From the NCBI GenBank assembly GCA_002633025.1, contig NMRB01002238.1, positions 1 to 64,000 on the forward strand: 64,000 nucleotides of DNA. The letters are read 5' to 3'. The DNA is from Notospermus geniculatus. Its lineage: Eukaryota; Nemertea; Pilidiophora; Heteronemertea; Lineidae. Positions 12,079 through 23,756 of the stretch are shown here, piece by piece. The position numbers and the translations under genes are program-made. A model generated the notes under the pieces. That model ran no database searches, was not told the origin of the DNA, and was given only the letters and a program-made list of their open reading frames with translations. How positions within the stretch are numbered: the stretch's first letter is position 1; every line of letters starts with the position of its first letter.

Positions 12079-12314
12079 GCTTCTCTCACTGTGTCGGACT
12101 ACCCGAAGCCCGCTCCTCTCACTGTGTCGGACTACCCGAAGCCCGCTCCTCTCACTGTGTCGGACTACCCGAAGTCCGCTTCTCTCACTGTGTCGGACTA
12201 TACCCGAAGTCCGCTTCTTTCACTGTGTCGGACTACCCGAAGTCCGCTCCTCTCACTGTGTCGGACTACCCGAAGTCCGCTCCTCTCACTGTGTCGGACT
12301 ATGACCCGAAGTCC
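12079..12314. repeat. 33-bp minisatellite, seven units
   Basis: Seven head-to-tail units with consensus GCTCCTCTCACTGTGTCGG followed by ACTACCCGAAGTCC. Unit starts: 12079, 12112, 12145, 12178 (2-bp insertion), 12213, 12246 and 12279 (3-bp insertion). The unit is 11 codons and stop-free, so it keeps frames open on both strands. The plus strand reads LTVSDYPKPAP-like repeats and the minus strand SGLRVVRHSER. The 2-bp insertion shifts the reading frame partway, which argues against selection on a protein. Confidence 0.95.
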
Positions 12315-12961
12315 GCACAATCCCTCCTCCATCAACATCTTGTCAACTCGAAAAACCCTTGACCATTCAGTAATAAAATGCGCCAAACGCCACTGCCAAA
12401 CTATTTAATAATATTCGACGGTGCTGCTGTCGATGGCATTCGTCGATTTTTATCAGTATCAAAAACGGAATCAATCAGATTACGCGAGATTTTTCCTTTT
12501 CCATCGAAAGAACTCCAACTCAAACAATCAGTGAAACGCCTTGGCAATTTCCGGCCGTCACGCGGCGCTGTATCAACCCTCTTCGCATTCCTTACTATCG
12601 GACAAGCCTTCTAATCAGGCACCGTTCCTTGTCATCCATTCACTGGGGTGTGAACTCCGAGATGATTACACGCCAACTAGAAGCCTTTCCTGGCTTGCTT
12701 CCGCTCAACATGGAAGTCAATGCCCCGCGCTTTCCTGGCTGATACTGACAGACATTGTCATTAGACGTGGTTGAACCGCGAGATGACTTTTCCCCTGTTC
12801 GGAGGAAGTCGCTACATGAAATATAATTCAGCTAGATCGCCTTGGGGAATAGTAATAGGTGATAACTGTTCACTCAAGACCAAGTAGGGAGAATGAACGA
12901 ATTCAGCTGACGTGTGCAACCCGCTGTCATCGGATACGCTCGACGAGTCCTTGTACTGTAT
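12315..12961. other. unassigned DNA
   Basis: Short overlapping frames only; no feature recognised. Confidence 0.3.
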
Positions 12962-13358
12962 ATTAGGGAGTTTTCGCAAATCTGACGAAAAACGAAGTAC
13001 GAAATACGAAATTGGACGTCATATCCATGACGTAATGTATTTCAGGAAATGGTTGGTACCACAAATGTCCCTGCTGCCAGTGCGTCTTTTAGCATGTCAT
13101 GTAAGATCGAAAGAGTTATGGCGCATCTTGAATTTTTAAATTTCCAATTCGTATCAACGAAGTGGAAACGAAAGATAAATTTCAAAGTTTAATATACACC
13201 GTACCTCTGTCGTTCTAACGTCATACGCTAAAGACGCTCTTGCAGCAGGCGATATTTGTGGCACCAGCCATTTCCTGAAATACATTACGTCATAGATATG
13301 ACGTCCAATTTCGTATTTCGTACTTCGTTTTTCGTCAGATTTGCGAAAACTCCCTAAT
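12962..13358. mobile_element. 397-bp long-arm foldback element
   Basis: The two ends mirror each other: ATTAGGGAGTTTTCGCAAAT at the left and its complement ending CTCCCTAAT at the right. The arms extend about 170 bp each with scattered mismatches. As a consequence both strands carry an open frame with the same string (LGSFRKSDEKRSTKYEIGRH). The flanks do not show a clear target duplication. There is no transposase; it is non-autonomous. Confidence 0.9.
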
Positions 13359-14300
13359 GTCTTTTCTAACAATCCTCTATGAACGAGAAAGTGTCTGCAC
13401 ACAAAACAAGGCGCGTCGCAATCAAGAGGACTAAACAACATTTCAAATAAAATTTCAACTCCTTTCCACAATTTCCAATAATTGTGCAGCAGCATGTTAT
13501 CCATTCTGAGCCAGTTGTCGTTACGGGCGGATGAACTGATCCCGGCGAATCAAAACAGCGCGCAACTTTATTCAATATGGCACTCGAGATGGAAGCCGAA
13601 ATGCATTTATCGTTAAGGAGATACAAAAAAGTGGTGGAGAGACTTTTTAGCTCGGGGATCAATGGTGCAGTTGTTTACGGGGCTCTGGCTTGTGTGCTCT
13701 GCTGCTTCACTTCAAACCAACATGTGGATTGGCAGGCCTATAACCTATATTGGTGGGCCGAATCATGTATGACATGTCATGAAGTCTGATTCTCTGAGCC
13801 TGTTATATTGCATTGTAACCATAACCATGACGTAAACTCGACAGTGTTACATGTTAAAGGTATTACATGTAATTATAGCGAGAAAGGGGTGGTTCAGTGG
13901 ATTTGGGGAGCTATGAAAGCTTGGCAAAGCTTCACCACGTTTTTGGAGTTCGGGCGTTGGACCTTGATTTAATAGGCTACCAGGGCGTCAAAATCATCAT
14001 CATCTTCTATAAGTCAGCAATTGTACCTTTCATTCCCAAACTATCCGTGGAAAACTCGTCTTCCTTGGATTTATTATATTCTTGTCTCGTGTCAAGTGTA
14101 TGCGGTGGCACTGGGAAGGCAAGATCCACGTCCTCTGGAGTATGAAGAACAAATAAAATCCGAGCTCTTCTCACATTGCTGCTAAAGCGTTTCAGTACTG
14201 CTGTCGTCGCTGAGCAAGTTGATATCATTTCCAGTTTAGCCACCATGTCTGGTAAAAAGATTAATTTGATTCATACGGTGAAGTAATACACTCTAAACCC
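13359..14300. other. unassigned DNA
   Basis: No gene supported. GTGGTTCAGTGG near 13889 resembles a pol III A box but lacks a proper B box downstream. Confidence 0.3.
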
Positions 14301-14580
14301 AAGTGTTTTAGTTTAAAGCACATGAAAAAAACACGTACTTGTTACACTTTTTAAACACCTATCACGTGTTTTATTTCCTAGCACTAAAGGTGTTTTATTG
14401 GACAACACCTGATGTTTATTTTATAAACACTCATGTGTTTAATATCAAAAACATGTCTACATGTTTACAGCCATGTTACACTTAATAAACACTTTCTACA
14501 TGTTTTTGAGCAACTTGTGTTTTAGTATAGAACACTTATGCGAATTAAGACACCACAGTGTTTTATCCACAAAACACCAC
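14301..14580. repeat. self-complementary AACAC/GTGTT tract
   Basis: About 280 bp built from irregular alternations of AACAC and GTGTTT, for example AAACACCTATCACGTGTTTT and AAACACTCATGTGTTTAA. Many small palindromes centre on ACATGT or CACGTG. It can fold in many registers. There is no clear terminal inverted repeat. It is probably a degenerated foldback or satellite-like element. Confidence 0.65.
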
Positions 14581-17054
14581 AACCACTGAGTGGTGGAAGA
14601 GCAGCCAGGAGTTGGAAACTCCTGTCGATCGAAAAAANTGATGACCACCATATCTCCTGGCATGAAACCATATGATATTTTCTAACCCACGCCCCTGACT
14701 TGGTCTTGGGTCTCCACTTTGATGTCTGGTTCCAGGGCTTATGACGGAACACCTTTGGTGATGTTTCAGCAGATGGCTAGGCCTATGGCTTACTCGGACT
14801 GACCTCTCCAACGTGAAAAAGAAGGTAGGCCTATTCACAAGTTTGAAACTGTGAGGTTTCCGTTCTCAGATGGACCAATGTCATCATGATACTAAACACA
14901 AATGTAATAACATTGCTTGCCGGGGTGACTGATCTAAGTAATCGTATCCCAGGCTAGAATATGTCGAACTTAAACAGGTCCACTCAAACAAGTACCCTCG
15001 ACATTATTTGGCCAGGTAGGCAATACTCTGCAAAGGCTGAGTCAAGTAAGATAGCAGTGTCAGTATCCTAGGGTGAAATATCTGTGATTTTGGTTACTGG
15101 ATGTGAAGCCATAGCAACGCCGGGGTGAAGGAATTCAAATTCATCGCCAGTAACCATAAGGCAAGTAGTGACGGTAATGGCCATGCCAAGGGCAAGGTGA
15201 GAGATGGAAGGAAAAGGGCAATATCAAAATAGACAAAGATTTTATCCATTTCTGGCCATATTGACATAACCGAAGTTGTGGATTTTCGCCAGTATCATCT
15301 GATCATGTGGACGACATCAATTTAACTATACGTGTAGACATAATTCCATCGTACACAGGTTGTATCAGCCATTGACTGTGGGGTGTGCATCATCTATGTT
15401 ATACCCTCCATTTAACCAAATCTAATCTCTTCATCACCCTTCCTCCAAGCTGCACACATCCTTTAAGGATCTGCACGAACACAGATAAACTAATTTGTTC
15501 CACGCTTCAGAGTAATAAAGGGTAAAGTAATGTGATATATCCGTTGGAAACATACTAGTCGTTGTAAGTGGGGTGATACTTGGGAAGAGTGATGGACTTG
15601 GGGAAGGTGAGATGGTTGAAGCCTGTTCATTATTGTTCTCTATCAACCAGCATAATTGATTGTCATGCATGTATCATAGGCATTCAAAGCCACTTCGCTG
15701 ACAAATCTGACGTTAAGTATGCTCAGAGTACTGATCGCTGTTCAAAAAACCCAAGGTCAAGTAGTCTACACGAGGAGTCTGCAGTCCTAAAGTGGCCGGA
15801 AACTGAAAGAAACGGACCGAAATGAGGATGTACTCTCCATGAGCCCGAGTTAGGAAATGATATACATGTACAAATAATCATGTACTCTGTGCAAAATCAA
15901 AAGTTGCACAAGTATTTCGTTTGATATCCGTGTCATATCCTCTCACAGCTCCCCAACCACTCAGTGCTCTCCAAGGTTCTTCCTTTTAAGGCTATACTCC
16001 TACTGTCCGTCGATATGCATCTATGACCCAGTCTGGGAAAACAGGGCGAAGTTGTGCCACGGGAAATGGTAAACGACTACAGCAATGATTACACCCATTG
16101 CTGAAATCAATTAAGCTGTTACTACACGTAACAAAGAGAGGCTATTCTTCAGCGATGAGTTGATGACCTTAGGCCCTACAGGGTAATCAAGAGTCTTGTC
16201 ACTTGCTGAAGACTGTGTGCCTGTTTTTTTCTTCACTGTGGGTCACATTTCACCTCTCCAGAGTATGCAACAGGCTATGTCTCAAGGGAAGGGTTTACTT
16301 CTGTGTGTCTTGTTTACTTCACGGAGCATCTCATTAGCAACTCTGACTTCCTGGCATAAAGTACGGCAAGAAAACGAATGATCATAGCCATGGAGCTACG
16401 ATGTCCATCATTCTGCCATCTCCTCACTCCTACAGCCAGCCAAGTGTTACTGCTCGACAAGATCAAAGTAGCTCTCCCGTTGTTTTTGCCAGTAGCTCTC
16501 GTGATCACCATTATTCAGTATTGATAAAAAGTGGTGCAGTTTGTATCAAACGGCCTCCCTGCGGAGTGGACAGCTGGAAAACACAGAAGGCGGATCGTAT
16601 CAACGCTTCCAGAAGTTCCAGGAGTTTTTTTACCATCACGGTTTCACGTGTTACGAGTTAGAAAATGTAACGATTGAGCATCCGAAAACGAAGAAGAGCA
16701 TGATGAATGGAATGTTGTCTTCTGCAGACACTTTTCTAGAGTTCCATAGGTCCTCATTGAAGAGAACTCTGGCATTCACCGGTGTTTGTTCATGTCGCCC
16801 ATTGAATCCATCGTCGTCCAATATTACCTACTCGCCATGTTTTTTGATGAGCTTGAAAGAATATTATGGATGCTCACGATTCCTTCCGTGGAACAGACGA
16901 CAAAACAGCCAATAACGTTCGGAGTTTTAAGCAACTCGGCCCGAAGCACTCAGCAGTCTTGTACTTTTTCAGCATATGGGGACAAATCGACACACGCTTA
17001 ATTTGTTTTTCGCCTGGGATGACACGGAATGTCGTTATGTAAAAACCAGTGAGG
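14581..17054. other. unassigned DNA with gap N at 14638
   Basis: No gene recognised. A plus-strand frame at 16541-16915 (124 codons) is protein-like in composition but has no motif and overlaps other open frames. The N at 14638 follows an A run and marks a scaffold joint. Confidence 0.3.
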
Positions 17055-18344
17055 AGGATGACCATGCATTACGCGTGCCTGATCAGCCATGATCTCCGCT
17101 TCTTTCAAGTAGGCAGGCCGTGTTCTCTACCCTCTTAACGAGGGGACAATTGGTACCCTGGTGACCTTCACCTTCACCTTTTTGTGTCATGGACAGTTTG
17201 GATTGAAAAGGTATTTGACGACATTTGTAGGCGACATAATCGGCGACGCTTTAATGACATTTATTGCCCAGGAAGTCAGCTGCAAAATCATGTACATACT
17301 TGAGCCGATGTAAAAGAACTACTGTATGGTTCTTTTGGTGACGAGAGTACAAAAAAAGCACCCAATATACTGTACATGGAAAAGCTACAATCATTTGGAC
17401 TCATCTTTCCTTTTGACATTTTTTCCCTTTTATGCTCGTCACAGTACATTTCATGAAAAACTTATCTTGGTGCCTTTTCACTGAGATCATTTATACGATT
17501 GGTTTTCAGTAATGGAATTAAAAGCGCTGAAAACAAAGAGTAACTTAAAGGACTTTTGAGTAACAGGTAATCGAAATAAAGATCTTAAACCTATCTGGGA
17601 TTCTGGTGACTGTTACACTTTGTTCGATCATTCAATACTAACCAAATAATTCTTCTACTTTGATGCATTTAAGTTGGAATTCAACACCTCTTTGTGTTTG
17701 TGTTGGTAGCACTTGTGAGTTCTACTGACTAAAACGTTTTGCCTCTGCTAAAGTGAAAATAGGCGATGCATTCACAATTTTGAAATCGATAGGTTTGGTA
17801 GAGGCAATAAAATACATTTGTGAAAAGAAATTGCCAGCCGTTTTGGAACTTCTAAGAGTACATTAGCGCGAGTCGCAGTTTCCTTTACCAAACTCTCTTT
17901 TTGGTCTTTTCCATATTTATAAGGTAAAGAGATGAAAAGGAGCGAGTGTATCCAATGAGGTAGATGAAACAAGAAAATAGCTTGCTCGAAATGGAGACAG
18001 AGATGATGACAGAAATGAAATTAGTTTTGTTGACGTAAAGGCACTAATGCTTTCTTTATTTTTCCTTCCGCAGTCATTCACTTCCTGACGATAGTTCCTT
18101 TTATTGTTCTGTAACAAAACAACCGTCTCATGCAGTCTTGGCTTCAGTAGTTATCTTCAGTTACAAAACTCTATCCACTTTGCTAACGAACTTAACAAAA
18201 TAATGGGTTCGTTCATTTCCCGAGACTTTTTCATCGAACCTGTTGCTTTTAAGCATCAAATCGTTAGCGTAGGCGATGACTTGATAGGAGTGTTCATGCT
18301 TGTTCAACTTTATTGCCAGATATTTACGTTTTTATAAAGGGCAT
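17055..18344. repeat. 1.29-kb tandem duplication, unit 1
   Basis: The unit runs from AGGATGACCATGCATTACGC to TTTATAAAGGGCAT and is followed directly by a second copy offset by about 1290 bp. All short open frames in it (for example minus 17772-17972 and plus 18104-18337) recur in copy 2 with identical translation. None resembles a known protein. There is no N between the copies, so the duplication is more likely real than the two N-linked pairs further right. Confidence 0.95.
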
Positions 18345-19634
18345 AAGGATGACCATGCATTACGCGTGCCTGATCAGCCATGATCTCCGCTTCTTTCAAG
18401 TAGGCAGGCCGTGTTCTCTACCCTCTTAACGAGGGGACAATTGGTACCCTGGTGACCTTCACCTTCACCTTTTTGTGCCATGGACAGTTTGGATTGAAAA
18501 GGTATTTGACGACATTTGTAGGCGACATAATCGGCGACGCTTTAATGACATTTATTGTCCAGAAAGTCAGCTGCAAAATCATGTACGTACTTGAGCCGAT
18601 GTAAAAGAACTACTGTATGGTTCTTTTGGTGACGAGAGTACAAAAAAGCACCCAATATACTGTACATGGAAAAGCTACAATCATTTGGACTCATCTTTCC
18701 TTTTGGCATTTTTTCCCTTTTATGCTCGTCACAGTACATTTCATGAAAAACTTATCTTGCTGCCTTTTCACTGAGATCATTTATACGATTGGTTTTCAGT
18801 AATGGAATTAAAAGCGCTGAAAATAAAGAGTAACTTAAAGGACTTTTGAGTAACAGGGAATCGAAATAAAGATCTTAAACCTAGCTGGGATTCTGGTGAC
18901 TGTTACACTTTGTCCGATCATTCAATACTAACCAAATAATTCTTCTACTTTGATGCGTTTAAGTTGGAATTCAACACCTCTTTGTGTTTGAGTTGGTAGC
19001 ACTTGTGAGTTCTACTGACTAAAACGTTTTGCCTCTGCTAAAGTGAAAATAGGCGATGCATTCACAATCATGAAATCGATAGGTTTGGTAGAGGCAATAA
19101 AATACATTTGTGAAAAGAAATTGCCAGCCGTTTTGGAACTTCTAAGAGTACATTAGCGCGAGTCGCAGTTTCCTTTACCAAACTCTCTTTTTGGTCTTTT
19201 CCATATTTATAAGGTAAAGAGATGAAAAGGAGCGAGTGTATCCAATGAGGTAGATGAAACAAGAAAATAGCTTGCTCGAAATGGAGACAGAGATGATGAC
19301 AGAAATGAAATTAGTTTTGTTGACGTAAAGGCACTAATGCTTTCTTTATTTTTCCTTCCGCAGTCATTCACTTCCTGACGATAGTTCCTTTTATTGTTCT
19401 GTAACAAAACAACCGTCTCATGCAGTCTTGGCTTCAGTAGTTATCTTCAGTTACAAAACTCTATCCACTTTGCTAACGAACTTAACAAAATAATGGGTTC
19501 GTTCATTTCCCGAGACTTTTTCATCGAACCTGTTGCTTTTAAGCATCAAATCGTTAGCGTAGGCGATGACTTGATAGGAGTGTTCATGCTTGTTCAACTT
19601 TATTGCCAGATATTTACGTTTTTATAAAGGGCAT
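18345..19634. repeat. 1.29-kb tandem duplication, unit 2
   Basis: Second unit, differing from unit 1 by scattered substitutions (for example near 18551, 18587, 18706, 18961) and a 1-bp A-run change near 18645. The right half (from about 19080) looks essentially identical between copies. Confidence 0.95.
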
Positions 19635-20623
19635 GATGATATATCGTCATGGAATTTGCTTTGATATCCATTCTCACTGAAAGAGATAATGATGATATGT
19701 TTTAAATGTTCTCGCGTCTCCGCGAATCCTATATCAGAATGTGATTGGTAAAAATTGCTGAGAAAGTAGTTATATCATATGCAGTTATGATAGACAAGAT
19801 AATTAGTCTGTCAATTGTGCACATTCTTTAAGCCTGTCAGCATACATGTATTTCTAGGCGGTCCTCTCGATTAAAAATTGGGGATCTCTCTTCCGTCTGT
19901 TCCAACAAAAACTTTGCTTTCGAGTCAACAAGATGGAAAGTTACATGGCCAACACTGGCCATATTCTGCCAAGTCACTCTGTTGTTGCAGAGCTGCTGTT
20001 TCTCTTGCTACTCACAAATCGTCGGTGAAGAAACTTCCATCTACAGAGCGTACAGTGAAGGTTTCAGCAGACACTCCCACAACACAAGACTCCATTCTAA
20101 GCGGCCTGCGGTTATGCTGCGCCTGTTTCAAGTGCGAAGGCAGAAACGGAAGAGCTCTGAGCATTGATGAGCACTGAATCATGATCTAACAGCCTCTTCA
20201 TTAGCACTTAGCATTCTGCTGCAGGTTTGGTAAGAACAGTCTTGCCGGAGGCCACGGAAAAGGAATGGTAAAATATCATCGTATAGCACTAACAGAACGA
20301 GCACGGCACTTCAATAACTTGCACTCTATGCCAGAAAATAACAATAAAGTGGTACCAAACACATTCTGGATACATGTGCATGCACGGGTCCAGTGCATTG
20401 CCAAAACTACAGTCGTGCAAGTTTAGAGCCAAAGGGATTCACTGGGTCCTTTTAAGCATACAATATTGTATCGAATTGAGGTTGATCTCGCTGAAAACAT
20501 GCCGCTGAAGGAGAGATAGACCTATTCGTTGAGATCAACGGACTTTTCAGCTTGATGTTCGGCATATATGTCATACGACATCGCAATTCTCTCCTATTTC
20601 GACGATAATAAACTGTTCAGCCT
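19635..20623. other. unassigned DNA
   Basis: No feature recognised; a 99-codon plus-strand frame at 19878-20177 has no family motif. Confidence 0.3.
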
Positions 20624-20802
20624 AAAGGCGCTCCTCCACTTGACAGTTTTTTTCCCAGAAGTTGGCTCACAATGGGCAATTCACCATCGTTTGTTTCCTT
20701 ACTGCTTACGCTGGGACCAATGACACAAACCACTGCTCGCAGTTGAGTTTCCCATTGTGAGCCAACTTCTGCGAGAAAATTGTAAAGTGTAGGAGCGCCT
20801 TA
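20624..20802. mobile_element. GGCGCTCC-ended MITE, copy 1
   Basis: Inverted ends AAGGCGCTCCTCCACTT and its partner AAGTGTAGGAGCGCCTT. An inner inverted pair, AGAAGTTGGCTCACAATGGG / CCCATTGTGAGCCAACTTCT, lies between them. The central GACCAATGA-CACAAAC block also occurs in the related elements at 22758 and 25626, so this is a three-copy family here. It is non-coding. Confidence 0.85.
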
Positions 20803-21267
20803 ACTTTGGACTTTTCATGAGTGCAAACTATCCGAGCTAAAAACAGTACGAAGGATGCTAGCTAAAAGCCAGCGTTTTTCAATAAGTAAAAGCCTCAGAT
20901 AAAAGCCAAAATACTTATGTAATTATGCGTTTGTTTTTGCTCGTTGTCTCAAACCGGAGGTTTGTTTCTATAAACAAAAGATGCAGAAGTAGTGATTACA
21001 TGTTTTACGTTCCTTACAAGTCGTAAATACAATACCTTAAGGGGTGACTTTGTTCCTATCTGTAATGGTACATATTCTGTCCATGGTTACATCCGCAAAA
21101 AGTATTTAGTTTTTCTCAAAACACTCTATTGCTTTGGTTATCCGGGGTAAAACGATATTTTGCGTCTACCAAAAACCACCGTGGGTAGTCTATCGTTAAG
21201 GGGAGGAGAGGCAAGCCCCGTTTGATCAGTCATTCAGAACGGTATATGTATGCTGAGAGCCGTCTCT
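20803..21267. other. unassigned DNA
   Basis: No feature recognised between the MITE and the start of the 2.5-kb duplication. Confidence 0.3.
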
Positions 21268-22179
21268 GCGACGTATCATGGTCACTGATTGGAAGAAAAA
21301 TAGCAAATGAGATGATAGAACGATGGCAAATGCGGAATGATGGACTTGGACACGTCGCTAACTGGGCGGTGATTTCTCAACAGGTCGTTTTCGATGTACT
21401 GTTCAAATTCTTTTGTTCTTTTGTGGACTCAGTGGAAAAAAATCGTTTATGATAAAACCATACAGTTTATTTATAGCTATTCTTTACATCTGTCATATCC
21501 ACATGGTCTTCACAGCTGCAGTGAATCCATAATACAAGGCCTACTTCCTGCCTACGAGTCAAACAACTACCACAATATGAAATCGACCTCGATCTTTGAA
21601 TCACTAACAGAAGAAGGCCTAGTAGGCCTATATGGTGGTTCATTGAACCTTTGCTGATGATCAAGGCTTCCTCCACCGTTGTCTGCAGACCACTGTCAAG
21701 CACCTAATGTCGTCAGACCATTTGCAATCAGCACCCTTTTCCTTGAATAGACCTATTCGTTGGCCTGAACGTTGTATTAGGTGTTGAGTAACACCGTCGG
21801 TATAAGTTTGGTGTTTTTGGTATGTCTTGCAATATACATGAAGCCACTATACTCGGAACACGTCTCCGCGCTGCAGCGTAACGCTGCCCAAGGGCAGACG
21901 TAGAGCCATTTGCTTTACTTCTGCAAGAAGAGTGTAAGTAGCTGCCGCAGGCGAAATTTCTCTATTGACCTTCGTCTTCAGACCATTTGTTTACAGATGT
22001 ACATTTTTCAGCCACGGCGTTTCGTTTAATATTCCTCGACACTGTAATGTAAGATAAAGAAAGATGTAATGTACATGTACGTTAAAACTACGTCGTTGCT
22101 GGTCAGTTCGTGACAACTACTGTGTACAACGTCCTTCCGGTTACAAGTTTTTCTTGCTGCTTTGAAACTAATGTATCAT

Positions 22180-22740
22180 CTATGTACGTACATTTAACCG
22201 ACACGAACGAAGGACAAAATGTCCGCGGCAAGTGCTCTTGTTGTGACATCTGCTTATACCTGGTATCAACTGCTGTTCACCAAGGACTGCACCGTTGGGA
22301 CAGGAGTAATGGATGATGAAAGCAATTCCTAATAACGGTTCGTCGACGGCATGCAAACACGTATCCTCATATTGTCGCCAGTCCATTATCTTTGCCTGCT
22401 GACAATGCACCCGTAACATCATTCGGCCTTTCGGGGATCGGATATTGAATAGCGCTCTGGTTCTATCAGAGACGACCCATAATAATTGAATCTCCATGAC
22501 AAAGCCTGTTTGCAAACGACGGCGTTCTTTGTAAGGTCTCAATCTCCCCAGGTTATGGCTATTATTTGCGTATAAATGGACAGTTAGGAAGATAGGTAAA
22601 GCATCCTTCTTGCTTTGGCTGTAACTCATATTTTCTTTTCGTCTCTTTGCAGAGTTATAAAAAGGATAGAGAGGAAGACACACGAGATTAGATAGCCATC
22701 TTTTAGTGCAGGATACTGTAAGTGTCTTTTTCACCTTCAC
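22180..22740 (-). CDS. unrecognised 186-codon frame in duplicated DNA
   Basis: One of the longest frames in the window: Met at 22740, Cys/Arg-rich C-terminal part (HNKSTCRGHFVLRSC). I recognise no domain. In copy 2 (25039-25497) the same frame is damaged twice. A T-run gains one base, which breaks the N-terminal join before MSYSQSKK, and a 379-bp MITE is inserted after GISRCH. A Gly-to-Ala change is seen at LLGIAF/LLAIAF. If this was ever coding, copy 2 is dead. More likely it is a chance frame inside a repeat-rich unit; no splice or start context supports a gene. Confidence 0.15.
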   Translation of the reverse strand: MKVKKTLTVSCTKRWLSNLVCLPLYPFYNSAKRRKENMSYSQSKKDALPIFLTVHLYANNSHNLGRLRPYKERRRLQTGFVMEIQLLWVVSDRTRALFNIRSPKGRMMLRVHCQQAKIMDWRQYEDTCLHAVDEPLLGIAFIIHYSCPNGAVLGEQQLIPGISRCHNKSTCRGHFVLRSCRLNVRT

Positions 22741-22757
22741 ATATCAAGAATATCGTT

Positions 22758-22941
22758 TGAGGCGCTGCACCACGTGAGTTTTCTCGTGCGAGTTGGCGCT
22801 TAATGGACGATTCACCACGGTTTCCGCACGAGTTACGCCGAGACCAATGATGACAAACGGTAGCCCGTAATATTCTATGGTTGAGTTTCTCATGGGGAGC
22901 CAACTCACGCGAGAAATCTCTCGCGTGGAGCAACTCCTTTG
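22758..22941. mobile_element. GGCGCTGC-ended MITE, copy 2
   Basis: Relative of the 20.6-kb element. It has a TTGAGGCGCTGCACCACGTG left end, then GAGTTGGCGC, GACCAATGATGACAAAC and GGAGCCAACTCACGCGAG, with a CTCCTTTGG right end. It is present at the same place in both copies of the 2.5-kb duplication, so it inserted before that event. Confidence 0.75.
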
Positions 22942-22957
22942 GACAGCGGAGTAAAAT

Positions 22958-23120
22958 AGGAGCAGTCATCCGCACGTATTGCCAAAAGATGGCAGCAAAG
23001 TTCTAGCGGACCAACACAGGAAAATCCACGTGATTGGTGCTCGATCAAGAATGAATGGGTCCGCTGTATGCATTGAATTGGGCCGTAGTGACACCTATTG
23101 TCAACTCACTGACAGCTCCT
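22958..23120. mobile_element. AGGAGC-ended MITE (family F) in copy 1 only
   Basis: A 163-bp block with inverted ends AGGAGCAGTCA and TGACAGCTCCT, flanked on both sides by AT. Copy 2 of the duplication reads straight through with a single AT at this spot (GAGTAAAATTAAAAACTG), giving an empty site. The block is the reverse complement of sequence at 61541-61701 and of the interrupted copy at 59351-60072, sharing for example TGCCAAAAGATGGCAGCAAA and AGCGGACCCATTC in complement. Confidence 0.85.
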
Positions 23121-23670
23121 ATTGAAAACTGCGTATGATTGGTCGTTCTTTGTTGCTTAGGCCGAGATTTCAGAAGAGCGCGAGCAAATTATCGACGGAA
23201 TTTTATTTGCTCATCGGTCATATTCGCCACTAAAACCTCCTCCCTTACCGTGGGCTATGTTCTAGCTTTACACCCTTCTTGCTGCACAGTTTGCTGCAAA
23301 CGAGACACGTTATTGCAGACCAACGTTATCTTTATTGTTTATGGATTAATTTCTTATTCTCTCCCTATTATTAATCAGTTAACACGCGCAAAATATGGCT
23401 GTGGTTATTGATATGATTTTCATTTTACGTTGAGTCACGGCTTCTCAACATGTACTAGTAAAGAATCGGAAAGTGACATCAATCAGTCGAGATTTATGTA
23501 TGGTTTATGGAAATATGTCCTTGTATCTTCGCTTTACGAGGTCGTTTCTGTGTAACAGTCCAATATCACTTGCCATATTTCAACAAAAGTACACGGTAAT
23601 CTGTTTCGTCGGTTTCCCCTCTCTAAGTGCTATCAGGATCCAGCCGGCCGAGAACGAATGGCAATCATTA

Positions 23671-23756
23671 TACAGGGTGTCCAAAGTGCGCCCTTCCACG
23701 TTTTTGGGGATACGGTTGTGTGAAGTTCAATTGAGTATAAACCTGGTCCCAGCTAC
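23671..23756. mobile_element. AGGGTGTCC element, truncated at duplication border
   Basis: TACAGGGTGTCCAAAGTGCG, then GGTTGTGTGAAGTTCAATTG, then ACCTGGTCCC. The full-length relative at 26378-26497 continues to an inverted AGGGTGTCC end. Here the second end is missing and the sequence passes into the start of duplication copy 2. Confidence 0.7.

Larger units (their letters stand above)
21268..23756. repeat. 2.5-kb segmental duplication, copy 1
   Basis: The copy starts at GCGACGTATCATGGTCACTG. The same block begins again at 23757, directly after this copy ends. Collinear landmarks include a GGCGCTGCACCACGTGAG MITE and a terminal AGGGTGTCC element, which in this copy is cut off at the duplication border. 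This copy alone carries a 163-bp AGGAGC-ended MITE (22958-23120). The copies differ by scattered substitutions and small indels. Confidence 0.95.

Noticed and set aside
13885-13960. A-box-like GTGGTTCAGTGG
   Set aside because: The downstream GGAGTTCGGGCG is not a proper B box and no cloverleaf forms.
16541-16915. 124-codon frame with ENVTIEHPKTKKSMMNGML
   Set aside because: Protein-like composition but no family, no splice signals and alternative frames open in the same DNA.
17772-18337. Identical frames in both units of the 1.29-kb duplication
   Set aside because: Identity is explained by the recent duplication; the proteins have no recognisable features.
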